DNA of 64,000 nucleotides from Monosporascus cannonballus (lineage: Eukaryota > Ascomycota > Sordariomycetes > Xylariales), in the NCBI GenBank assembly GCA_004154925.1, contig QJNS01000009.1:1-64000 (forward strand). Reading direction: 5' to 3'. Positions 37,816 through 48,800 of this stretch are shown piece after piece (positions within the stretch are counted from its first letter, which is position 1; the number at the start of each line of letters is the position of its first letter). The translations under genes and the position numbers were made by a program. The notes beneath the pieces are model-generated. The model did no database searches. It was given only the letters and a program-made list of their open reading frames with translations, and was not told where the DNA came from.

Positions 37816-38187
37816 TGTTACGATCTAAGATAAGTTTGATTACAAAGGACGATCGGACTTACGTAAACGAGTTACATGATTTCGACTTTTTTAGTATCAA
37901 GATTCAAATAAATCTATATAAAACCAGCCGAATTCAATAATGTTAGATCTATAATAACCTTCAAATTTAATAAACATTTATTTAAATTTGTGAGAATATA
38001 TAGGTTTGTTATTGGATAATAAAGATAAAATTAGTTTGCAATTGTAATTCGTTACCTTAGATATCATAAATGTTACGAAATGTAACAAGTTTATTATGTT
38101 GATTATTTTGATGTTTAAGATATTTTTATTAATATAAATTCGTACGATGTAAATTTAATAATTTGTTAAACTTTTAGATGTTTTACG
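37816..38187 (+). repeat. G: LTR relic in B orientation
   Basis: It begins tgttacgatctaag, matching the coding-strand LTR start of A (tgttacgacctgac). It ends near 38187 after aatttgttaaacttttag, matching the B LTR end. It shares ttgcaattgtaattcgtta and tgttacgaaatgtaac with B. The length of about 372 bp suits the family. Confidence 0.65.
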
Positions 38188-38238
38188 TTGGACACTTTTA
38201 TTTCGTAATACAATTAAACGTTAAGTAATATTATCAAT

Positions 38239-39281
38239 ATGATATTTATTAGCTAATAATTATTTTAACAAAGCTATTAAAGAAAATATAAGTTTAGATA
38301 AAAAGAAGTATTAATTCCGTCTAACTAACCAGAAAGTACTTTAATAATTAAACCTTTTAAAGGTACGCTTTGTGGATCTTAAAGAAAAAATATTAATTTT
38401 ATAAGATGATTTTAAGCGGTATATAAAAAGTTGGAAAGTAAAGATCAGATTCCGCATATTAAAAAACCCTTAAAATAAATTGAGTTTTTTAAATATATTT
38501 TATTAGAAAATTAAAAAAGGTGTCTAAGTTTTCTAAGTTTAAAGTATTTAATAATATTCCGTAAAATATAATCGTTTTTAACCTAATATCGACTGTATTT
38601 TGAGTATTTCTTTTTTCGGTTTGCTATGTTTACTGTATGGATAAAATTTGTAATTGGACGATTTATAGAAAACGTAATTATTAGCTTGAATCTGCTATAA
38701 AAATATGTTATTCTGTTAGCGGCGAAATAAAGTCCTAAAATAATACGAATATATCACGATTGCGAATAATTTAAATAAGGGTTACTAAAAGCTTTAGAAA
38801 TAGTAAACCAAAAGAATAAAGGCCGAAATGCAGATATATTAATTAGGATTAAAACGATCGGTATTTAATTATAGTAATACGTTTTTTAACTGTTATTTAA
38901 CTTCAATTAGAAATAAAAAGTATTAATAGCTAAATCTTTTGACAATTTAAAAGTAAATAGAAAAAAGTTATATTAAATTTAAATAACTTGAGTATTTGTC
39001 TGATTATATTATTTTAGTTATTAAAATCAACAAGTAATGATTTGTCTGACGTATAAAGAATATGAGAAGTGAATACGATAATAAATTCCGAATTAATATT
39101 AATATTTTGGAATATATTCATATTTTATGTAATACTATGTATGGATTTATATAATTTAAAACTATATACAAACAGTATTAAAATTAAATTAAAATGTTAA
39201 AATTGCAAAAAAAAACACATAAGATTTAAAGATAGCTTTTACTTAATAAACCGCAATAAAGCAACTAGATATTAATATTTA
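38239..39281 (+). pseudogene. G gag relic, truncated by E-a
   Basis: The frame begins ATG at 38239 and the first 150 bases align with the gag start of A (16975, minus strand), including the helical segment before the gag domain. Downstream sequence is stop-rich and I cannot follow the protein. It ends at 39281, where E-a begins. The plus orientation agrees with the G LTR. Confidence 0.45.
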
Positions 39282-39488
39282 TATAAGATAATGAACAGCT
39301 ATAAGCTGGGATAAGGTAATCTCCGACCAGTCGTAAAGCAGATTCCAAGAAATAAGTATATTAGGTTACTTCCTTCTGGCGTTTCCTATTAGCTGCTAGA
39401 TGGTAGATTTATACTAATAAGTGCGTCGGTGGCTAATCGGTAGTTAGTTGGTTACCAGCCTTATCCTTATAAGAGCTGTATTTTTATA
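39282..39488 (-). repeat. E-a left (3') LTR
   Basis: It starts tataagataatgaacagc (tgtaagataatggacagc in E-b) and ends tttttata. It contains ataagctggg, cgaccagtcgtaaagcagat and ctggcgtttcctattagct. Confidence 0.85.
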
Positions 39489-39705
39489 ATTATTACCCTT
39501 TTTTAAGCTGTTAGTTATTAATAACATTATTATTAATTTAATAGAATGCATTTCGCTAATTTAACTAGGTATATTTGCTAATTATTCCTCGTTATAAATA
39601 CGCAAATTATATTATATTATAAGTTATATAATGTTGTAAATAATTGCAGAAATAATTATGTGTATTATATTACGTAATTAATTAGGTTCCGCCAAATTTA
39701 TTATT

Positions 39706-39911
39706 TGTAAGATAATGGACAGCTATAAGCTGGGTGAGGTAATCTTCGACCAGTCGTAAAGCAGATTCTAAGAAGTAAATATATTAGGTTATTTCAATCT
39801 GGCGTTTCCTATTAACTATTAAATAGTAAATTTATATTAATAAGTAAGTCGGTGGCTAATCGGTAGCTGGTCGGCTATTAGCCTTATCCTTATAATCGCT
39901 GTAGTTTTATA
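39706..39911 (-). repeat. E-b left (3') LTR, 206 bp
   Basis: It runs from tgtaagataatgg to gtagttttata. It differs from the E-a left LTR mainly by C to T and G to A changes. Confidence 0.88.
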
Positions 39912-39943
39912 ATTATTCTCCTTTTTTAAGCTGTTAATCCTTA

Positions 39944-40383
39944 TGTAACGAACCTGTCATACATCCACCTGGAGGTATAAGCAGTATCCGAAATGGGGTC
40001 TTGATTTGCAGGTAACAATAGGGCGAGGAATAATTTAGTGGTTTGTTCGTTAAAGAGATTTAAAGACTTTTTCCTCAATTAAAGAACGGTATAATTGCCT
40101 TTGGATTAAAAGCTTAGATTAATAGTTAAGGAGCGAAAATTAAGTAAATGCTATTTATATAAAAACCGATTCATTATATATCCTAATTCCCAAAGTGAAT
40201 GTATATTATGGATTTACGTAATTTATGTGATTTACGTAATCTGGTCCCAGATTACATAAATTACCTAAATTAATTAGATCACCTTACGAACCAAGTTTTT
40301 TTATCCGGGGTTTAGCCGTAATAAGTCCGCGTTAGGCCTTAAAGGTTGGTCTTTTTGGGGCAGGAACCCTTGTTCCTGTAATA
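39944..40383 (-). repeat. D left (3') LTR, 440 bp
   Basis: It begins tgtaacgaacctgtcatac and ends gttcctgtaata. The same LTR is present twice in D2 and forms the D/D2 family signature. Confidence 0.92.
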
Positions 40384-40400
40384 TTATTTTCTCTTTTTAA
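40384..40400 (-). promoter_or_regulatory. D polypurine tract
   Basis: On the minus strand the bases next to the 3' LTR read AAAAAGAGAAAATAA, a purine run in the expected place. Confidence 0.6.
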
Positions 40401-40488
40401 GGATTTTTGTCCTAAAGATAAAAACCGTAGGTGGCCATTTTGTTTTGTTGGAAAAAGTTTTTGGAGGTATTCCAACTGATTTTATTAT

Positions 40489-41173
40489 AATAGGCCGTAT
40501 TCGAAAGGAAAAAAGAAAACTTCGTTTGAATTAACGCAATTTTCGCGACGTTCGAATTAATTTAATTAAAAAGTTTAACGTCAAAGCTTTCCCTTATTCT
40601 AATTGCATTCGTTTTGGTAAACCCGAATGTTTTTTTACTTTGGACGTCTTAAGTTATAATTATTATATTCGTCGCCAGCGTTCAGCTTGTAACGTTTTGA
40701 CCATAAATTCTTTGACGAAACTAGGCGAAAAACGTGACCGCTTGGAGAAAGAGCAGCGGGAAGTTAAGGATAACTTTATAGCATACCAAGAAGTTACCGA
40801 AAAAGAACTAGATAATTTGCGTTATCGTTAAGAAGAAACGCTCCGTCGACGGAAAAAGAAGTCCTAAGAATTTATTAGTCGATTAAGGCGTTTCCATTTT
40901 CAACAAAAAATGTTAAAAAAGAAGGTCGTAACCATTTTAAAGGAAAGAAAGGAACTGGATCGGTTGGAAAAACAAGAAAGGTTGGAGGAAAAGCGACGTT
41001 AAACGGAGGCGGAATAAGCGTAGTTTGTTTCCGAAATGGATGTCGTTATGGAAACGTCGGCTTTTTTCGATTGGAACGCCGTAAGGTTGGATTTAAATGG
41101 GGGACCTTTGTCGCCTACGACCTTGGCCGCGTTGGAAACGGTCGGTTAGGATTTTGGCGGTAAAACGTTTTAA
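40489..41173 (+). pseudogene. D accessory gene: convergent six-Cys (Zn2Cys6-like), coiled-coil small protein
   Basis: The frame runs from about 40489 (ATA ATA, possibly mutated ATG) through the open stretch 40640-40831 to 41173. The cysteine block is Y-SN-C-IRFGKPE-C, eight residues, then Y-NY-Y-IRRQRSA-C. This is C-x2-C-x7-C-x8-C-x2-C-x7-C, with three Cys turned to Tyr. A long helical charged region follows (KRDRLEKEQREVKDN, KELDNLRYR, KELDRLEKQERLEEKRR), likely a coiled coil, then a tail with FFDWNAVRLDLNGGPLSPTT. In-frame stops are TAA or TAG at apparent Gln positions. The 3' end overlaps the chromodomain end of pol on the other strand. It is not gag, which is on the minus strand near 46 kb. 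The role is unknown. Confidence 0.7.
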
Positions 41174-41179
41174 CCAGGT

Positions 41180-44100
41180 TTATCGTATTTTGCCAGGTGG
41201 TTAAATGGTTTTTACGTATTTTCTTTATATATGTATTTTTTTTTATTTAACCAGGTATTGAACTTTATTTTTGATTATTCTGGAATCCAATATTTGTTCG
41301 ACTTTATATTTGTCAGAATTTTTTTCGAATTTTAGGTCTGTTTTTAATAAGGCGTTTTTAGGTGCTGGTTTTAATAAAGAAATATGGAAAACAGGGTATA
41401 TTTCTATGTTTTTGGGTAACGACAGTCGATAGTTAATTTTGAAAATGGCTTCGTTAACTTTAAATAAATTAAGTTTTTTAAAATTAAGGTTATCGCTAAA
41501 TTTTTTTTATTTTGATTTATAAAATGTTCAAAATTACGTTTTGTTTCTGGCGTAATAAGTAAATTTTGTTTCCTTTTGTTAAAATTAATCTTTTAATTTT
41601 TTTTGTTATAGTACTAAGTTATCCGTTATTAAAAGAATTACAATTTATTTTGGAAACGAACCTGGATCGTTTTGATCTTTATCGTTAATATTTCCGCTTT
41701 TAGGGTAATTATAATAATTCTTGGTACCTTATTAAATAATTATTTAAGTCGTTTTGTTTCCGCATTATGTTTGTATATAATTATATAAAGAGATACGCTT
41801 ATATTTTCGTTAATAAATATGTTATAGGCAATCTGTATTAATAGTAAAAGTTTTACTTAATTATTTTATTAATAGTTAACGTAATTTCGAAAATATTATT
41901 CCAAAGTTTGATTAAATCGTTTTGTTTATTTATCCGTTTAAAAATAATACGTTATTAAGAATTTGAATTTCGTACCGATTTATTTAAAAAAAATTAATGC
42001 TAAATTTCGAAATAAATAACGTATTTTTATTAAAAACGATTTTTTCTGGTATTCCGTATTTATCCAGATAATATTTAATAAAAACGTAAGTTAATTATTC
42101 TGCCGTTATATTTCTTTTAAAAAGTAAAAAGTATTTATATTTAATAAATTTATCGATAATTACTTAAATTCTGTTATACTTAACTTTAATAATTAAATTT
42201 TTAAAAGGAGATAAGCTAATAATAAAATTCCAAGTTATGGCGTTTTATGCCTTATTAAAAATATCGGTGGGCTGTAATAACCTATAAGGCTTATGGCGTG
42301 CTATCTTAGTTTTATTGCAAATATTGCAATTTTTGATAACCTTTTTAACTGTGCGGCGTAATTCGGGAAAATCGTATCGTTTTTATAGCCATCTGGTAAT
42401 CTTAAAGATTTCTTAATATCCGTACAATAGGTTTTCGTAAAATTTTTTTACGAACTATTTTTATTAATTCTTTGGAACATAGATTTTGCCATGGTATAAT
42501 AACTGGTTTTTGGCTGTTTTTTTAACTGTTAAATTTTTTTTGTTTTTTCGTATTATAAGAATTCCGTAACCGTATTAAAAGTTTTAAAATAAGTTTTTTT
42601 AGGATTTCGCATAATTATACAGTATTATTTTAATTATATTATAATATCTGTATACTTTTTTTAGGAACTTTAGAATCGTAATTTTTTTTGCAATTAAAAA
42701 TATTTGCCTAAATATTTTCTTTTTCCTTAATATAATATATCTTAAAATTGAACTTTAATAAGAAAATTATTTATCTTTCATATCGTTTATTTAGTTTTTA
42801 AGCTTTTATGAATCGAATAAGATTTTTATAATCGGAATAAATATTAAAAGGTTTTTTCGTTTTATTAAAAAAAGTTCCTATTTCTTAAAAGCGTTAATAA
42901 TTGCTAATAATTCTTTATCGTGAATCTAATATTTAAATTTTGTATTTCGGAACATTTTTAAGTAGTATACCATTAGGTACTATTTGCCGTTATCCTTTAA
43001 TTATTTTAGGACGGCACTTAGTACATAATTTGAAGTATCCGTTTTTAAACGTTTTTTTTGGTTTACGTTAAATAATCTTATTATGGGTCCGTTAGTAATT
43101 GCATTTTTTAAGATTTAAAATGCTTTTTTCGCATTTTCTGAAAGTTTAAACTTTTTCCTTACATATATTTTAATTATAAGTTTTGTTAATAATTTAACTA
43201 TATTTCCGTATCCCTTGATTAAGTTACGTACGTAACCCGTAAATCTTAAAATTTGCCGGATGTCGGTAACGGTTACCTTATTAAGGATGGGTTAATTCTT
43301 AATTGCTTTTATTTTAAAGCGTTAAATCTGGATTTGGCCGAGGGTAAAGGTATATTCCAGAAAGTTTAATTTTTGCGTATGCCATATATTTTTAATTAAG
43401 TTAACTCGGATGTTTGTTTTATTTAGCGTTTACAGCACTTAGGCGACTTACTTTTTGTGCTTTTTTAAAGTTTCGGAATAAATAAGAATATCGTCGAAAT
43501 AAACGAATACAAATTTGTCCAGAAATTTTCTGAACGTAATTATGATTAAACGTTAGAAACTGGCCGGAACGTTAATAAGTTCCATAGGCATTACTTTGTA
43601 TTCGTAAAGTTCATATATTATTCTAAATGCCGTTTTCCATTTTTTTCCTTTTGCCATTTTGATACGATAATAACCGTTTCGGAAATTAAGTACAGTAAAT
43701 TATTTTATTTTATTAGCGTTATTCTTTAACGTATTTATAAGGGTTAAAAGGTATCCGTTTTTAATCGTAATATCGTTTAATTGTTTATAATCGATTATTT
43801 TTTTAAAAACTAGGTTTCCGTCTTTATTAATTTTTTGCTTTCCGTTTTTGGTTTTTGATATTATGAGAACGGGGTATCCGGCGGAAGAATCAAAGGGTTA
43901 AATGTATTCTTTTTTTAGGTTAAATTAAATACTTTTTTATAAGGTTTTCGATTTATTAAGGTTTATGTAGTAAATCTTATGAAGTTTAAGATGGTATCTT
44001 TCCTTAATAGGTATATTATGATTTTATTAATTATGTGGTAATAATTGGTAGTTTTTTTTGTTTTTAAACAATTTTTAGATCGTCGATATTCAGGTGGTAC

Positions 44101-46671
44101 CGTAATAGTTTAGTTTGTAATCTGGATTTCTTTGATAATATAACAGATTTCTTGGTTATTTTCCTCGGGTGGCTTATTTGTTTATGAAAATATTTAATAT
44201 TTCCAGTTAATACGCGGATTACGGGACCTAAATTATGGTATTTCCAAGATAATGTCGTATTCGGAAATATCGGTAATATCCAGCGAAATCCGTTTTTAGT
44301 ATTCTTAAATTCGTACCGGAAGTTTTTCAATTTTTTGAAGGATTCGTCCGTTTTCGTATGTAGATAAGCTTTTATTTATTATGCGCAATTTATAAGATTT
44401 TAACTTGTATTTCTAGGGAATTTGATATTTTTTTGTTACTAAAGAAAAGATAAAATTTTTTTCGGCTTTTAAGTTAATTATGGCCTTAAACATTTTGTTT
44501 TTGTACTAAAAAGGAATTTCAATTTGGCTACGTAATTCTTTGGTTGCCTTATATAAGATCTTGTAGGCCGGGGCTTTTTAATACCTTAGTTTCGAAAGCT
44601 TTTATAATTTTTTAATTTTTGATGCCGTCCGGTTTAAGTAAGTTTTTTTTTGCGAACTTTTTTGATAGCATATTTGGTACATTAATCGTTTATGTACTTA
44701 TACCACTTTTTTCTGCCTGACTGGTATCCGAAAATGATTATTTTCTTTTGGCTTATCTTTTAGTTTTATATCCTTTAAGTTATAAGGTCGGAAAGGTATA
44801 CTTTCGAAAAAGGTATTCTTATATTTAGGAGTTCGTATTAAATGCAAAGCGTTAAGGCGTAGCATAAGTATTCTTACGATATGGTTTTTCGATTCCGTTT
44901 TAAATTAGGATATAAATAATAAAATTTAAGGTATTTTAGCTATCAGGGGGTTTTTGTATATCGGCATTCGTCGTTTAACTCGGTAAAGGTTTTATTATTT
45001 TACCCGGGTTAAAAATTATTGTTTTTTTTGGTTCGGAAATGGACAAAGTAATCGTTAAAATAGCAAGTAATAAAATGTAACAGGTTGTAAGGATTTATTG
45101 ATAATATCTTTTAGTAAATGGTATATTCTGGGAGTTCGCAAAGTTCCGGGGATAACTATTTATGGTTATTGGCGTTTGGTCGAAACTAACCGTCCTTTGT
45201 ATGCATTTTACATTTTTGGGAATCCCAATAGCACTAATATCCTAGTTTTATGGCTATCCTGGAAACCGTTTATCCTGGGTAATACTTATAAGTTTTGATT
45301 TTAAAATTCTGGCAAACTGGATAATTCTCGTACTCTGGGTTATCGTTTTAAATTTAAATAGTTATGGTAATAATGAATTCTGGCTGGGAGGAAATTAAAT
45401 TAACTTTTTTCCCTCCTTTTTTACTTTATTATTGGGTTTTTATTTAGTTATTTTGATTTTTTTCTAGGGTTAAGGAATTCTTTTTTTCTTGGAATTCCTT
45501 TTTACGGGGAAACGATATTCGCTTTTAAAATGCCTTTTTTTGTTACAGTTAAAACATTTTACTTTGGATTTATCTTTTTTAAGCTTTTTCGAAACGGCAT
45601 TCGTTTCCTTTTAAAGCTTGCCCTTATCTTTCTTGGTTTAATTATTAAAACCCTTATCGTTACCTCGTTTATTAATCCTTTTTTTTCTCGAGGTACCGGT
45701 CGAAAATTCGTTTATCGGTAATAATAACCTTATCGGTATATTTTACAAAGGATTTAATCTTAAGTACTTTATATATTTTATTTTTAATTAAAGGTTTTAA
45801 GCCATCGTAATAAGGGTAAAATAACGCGCTTTCCGGTAAATTCGAAATAGCGGCCAAACGGTTAAATTTAGTCGTATATTTAACGGCTAATTTAGTTTGG
45901 TAAAAAAGATAAAACTGCTTAACAACATCCTGTTCCTTATCTGGGTTTCCGAATAGGGCTTTTATTTTTTTTTTCAAAGTTTTCGTATCTGCTGAAAATA
46001 TAATTAATAAAATCCGAAAGTTTTTCCGGATATCTCTTAAAATAATCCGTTAAAATAAATTCGAATTACTTTCGGATTCGTCCGGTTAATAATTAGGAGA
46101 TGGTTATCATTTTTTAATAATTTTCCGTTAAAAAGTTTTCATAAAATTTAAGGTAAAATCTGGCTTAAACCAAAAATTTATCAAGATCCTTTAATCCGTT
46201 ATAAGGCTTAGGGGGAATTGGTTTATAGCCCTTGACGTCTAGCATTCTATGGTAACTAAGCGGTGGGACTATTCCTTCTCGTGCCCGGTTGGCTTCAAAC
46301 AGTGGCAGAATTAAAGTTTTTCCTGGTTGCTTTATGTCCAACGAAAGTGGTCGGTAACCAGCCTTTTAGCTTTATCCCCTTGGAAAACCGAATTGTAAAA
46401 AAGCCGGTTTTCTTTCTTTAGCAAGCCGAATATTCTCCTTCTTTAGGCCTTTGACTTTTTGGGCCAAAAGATTTAATCGTTTTTCTATAATAAGTTCTTT
46501 TTCCTTAATTAAACGTTTTGGTACTTTTTCTTTCTATTTTCCAGCCGAATATTCTTCCTTTTTTTCACTTATTTTACCTCTTTATACTTTAATTATTTTC
46601 CTTACGGATAAGGGTTATTACTGGGGTTAAAAAAAAGGGCCTCCTTAAAATCTAGTAATAGGAGGTACCAT
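41180..46671 (-). pseudogene. D gag-pol, RIP-degraded but well readable
   Basis: Gag begins at an ATG at 46671 and has a coiled coil (ELIIEKRLNLLAQKVKGLKK), then the gag domain with KPYNGLKDLDKF. The intact stretch 45672-45977 contains FGNPDKEQ, KYTTKFNRLA and YYDGLKP. A CCHC zinc knuckle at 45515-45556 reads C-FN-C-NKKR-H-FKSE-Y, with the last Cys changed to Tyr. In RT the active site YFDD at 43490-43501 keeps both Asp. The frame then passes RNase H and integrase. It ends in a chromodomain at about 41180-41330 with YKVEQILDSR, VQYLVK and ENT-stop-KPFNHL, where Trp is lost. Stops through the frame make it non-functional. Confidence 0.85.
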
Positions 46672-46878
46672 ATTATCTATTAGTTGGAAAACTTTTTTAA
46701 TAAGTGGTAAATCGTTTAATTTTGTTATTGGTCCTTTACTGGCCAATAACGGGGATCGAATATATTATCTGTTTTTTAAACGTCGTCCTATATTATCTTT
46801 TGTACTGAATTCAGGAAAGCTTATACCCTAATTAGGCCTGGAATTATCCGTCGGCTATTAATTAAGAAGTTATCAAAA

Positions 46879-47319
46879 TGTAACGAACTTGTTATATATC
46901 CACTTGGAGGTATAAGCAGTATCCGAAATAGGGTTTTGATTTATAGGTAATAATAAGGCGAGGAATAATTTAGTGGTTTGTTCGTTAAAAAAATTTAAAA
47001 ACTTTTCCCTTAATTAAAAAATGGTACAATTGCCTTTGGATTAAGAGCTTAAATTGATAGTTAAGGAGCAAAAATTAAGTAAGTGCTATTTATATAAAAA
47101 ACCGATTTATTATATATCCCAATTCCCAAAGTGAATATATGTCGTGGATTTACGTAATTTATGTAATTTACGTAATTTGGTCCCAAATTATATAGATTAC
47201 CTAGATTAATTAAATCATCTTAAAAGCCAAGCTTCTCTGTCCGGGATTTAGCCGTGACAGGTCCGCGCTAGGCCTTAAAGGTTGGCCTCCTCGGAGCAGG
47301 AACCCCTGTTCCTGTAACA
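46879..47319 (-). repeat. D right (5') LTR, 441 bp
   Basis: It starts tgtaacgaacttg and ends cctgtaaca, followed by cctta. The gag start is about 207 bases inside this LTR on the minus strand. Confidence 0.93.
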
Positions 47320-47324
47320 CCTTA

Positions 47325-47480
47325 ATAATATTATTATTAATTTGATATAAAGTATTTCGTAAATCTGTTTACGTATATTTGCCGATAATTTACCGTTATA
47401 TTATGTTATAAGTGATTGCCGTAATAATTAATGTATGCCATATTGCGTAATTAATTATGTTCCGCCTAATTTCCTATTAT
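47325..47480 (-). repeat. E-b internal left end, continuing after D
   Basis: It reads ataatattattattaattt and on to gttccgcctaattt, matching 39520-39700 of E-a and 37490-37614 of E0. It is the non-coding sequence between the last E reading frame and the 3' LTR. Confidence 0.75.
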
Positions 47481-47621
47481 AATCCGTTTTTAATCCTACT
47501 TTATTTACCTTTTTTTCTTTTTCTTTTTCGCACCTATATTTTTATTCTTTTTACGTACGCGTTCCGTTCGGTTTTCCGTTTTTCTTTATTTTTATTTTGC
47601 CTTTTCCGTTTGTTTTACGTA

Positions 47622-48800
47622 TTATTTCCGTTCGCTATATTTCTTTTTCGTAAAAAGTTTTAAGAAAAATGGTACTTTAACATTAAAAAGAACTAGGATT
47701 TTTTCAAATATTATCTCTTTAACGCTAATAATAAAATAAATACTAATCGTATTACGGACAGCAATAAACCGTATTATATTTACGTAATATAACGTTATTT
47801 CGATTACCATACGATTTACGTTTAAATTCTGGACACTTTAAATTACATCGTAATTAATTATTATTATAAAACCTTTTGCGCAATAAATAATTATTTCTAA
47901 TATTATTAATATTGCGATTTAATTTCCGTTTAAATTCCGATCGTTTTTAAGAATACCGCCCCAACGGTTTTTTAATTCGGTACCGATAATTAGGAGTTAA
48001 TCGATAAGTTCAAAAAAGTTCGTATTACGGATACCCAGTACAAACGTTTTAACGTAATTACGGTCGGTCGTCGACTTAACGTCCTTCATAAGACCGAATT
48101 TGCCTTTAACGCAGTTATTATTAAAAAAATATCGTTTTTTAATGCAATTAAGGTTAATTTCTAATCGTCCGTCATGGTTACGGAAATTTAATTTTAATAC
48201 CATTTCATAGGTTTGCAAATTTAGGTCCTTTTTATAAGTATTATAATTCTTTTCTTACTATTCCGTAATTAATTTCCGATTAAATGCAATTTTAAGGTAT
48301 TTTTATAAGTAAAATAATTTTAAAAAACCGTTATACCGTTACGCTCCTTACTTATAAACACTTTTTGCCTATTTTCCGACATTTTAATAAAACTTTGATA
48401 TTTATTAATAACTATAATTGGAAAACGGCTTTACCCGGCGAAATTATTACTAAATTCAAATATATTAAACGCTTTAAAAACGGCGCCTTATTTCCGATTA
48501 ATAATAAACTGTATTTCGGTTATTTAGGCCTTGCTTTTCGTAAAAAATAAAATACTTTTAAATTCTTTCCAGATTTTACGCCTAATAAATTTAATAAACG
48601 TATCCGCCTTTTGTTATTATATATTTTTTAATTACTTTCTAATATTCTTATATTAATTTCTTTAATACGCTTATTAAAAATTAATTAATGTAAAACTTAA
48701 TAATTAAACGCAAAATTTTGTTTTTAAAATAAAGGTTTAATTCCTTTTACATTATTTATAAATTTCCAATCGATATACGATAAAGTAATTATTTTCCAAA
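47622..48800 (-). pseudogene. E-b extra reading frame downstream of integrase, unidentified
   Basis: On the minus strand a frame with Gln-type stops runs through this region. Its best part (47997-48218) is uninterrupted for 73 codons, with LKLNFRNHDGRLEINLNC and MKDVKSTTDRNYVKTFVLG. The homologous part of E-a (55006-55242) is also open and similar. It lies between the end of integrase and the 3' LTR, on the same strand as pol. I recognise no family; an integrase C-terminal extension is possible. A plus-strand frame at 48365-48550 is conserved in E-a too, so the coding strand of that part is uncertain. Confidence 0.4.

Larger units (their letters stand above)
39944..47319 (-). mobile_element. 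D: chromovirus inserted in E-b, best-preserved complete element
   Basis: The LTRs at 39944-40383 (440 bp) and 46879-47319 (441 bp) run from tgtaacgaac to cctgtaaca. The TSD cctta occurs at 39939-39943 and 47320-47324. The total length is 7.4 kb. It codes on the minus strand with gag near 46.7-45.0 kb, pol to about 41.2 kb and a convergent accessory gene at 40.5-41.2 kb. It is the innermost insertion of its stack and keeps more coding sequence than its hosts, including the RT aspartates. Confidence 0.93.

Noticed and set aside
47457..47663. Phe-rich plus-strand frames (also 54437-54703) resembling membrane proteins
   Set aside because: The hydrophobicity comes from T-rich sequence; they lie at the end of E internal sequence and are not conserved as proteins between E-a and E-b.
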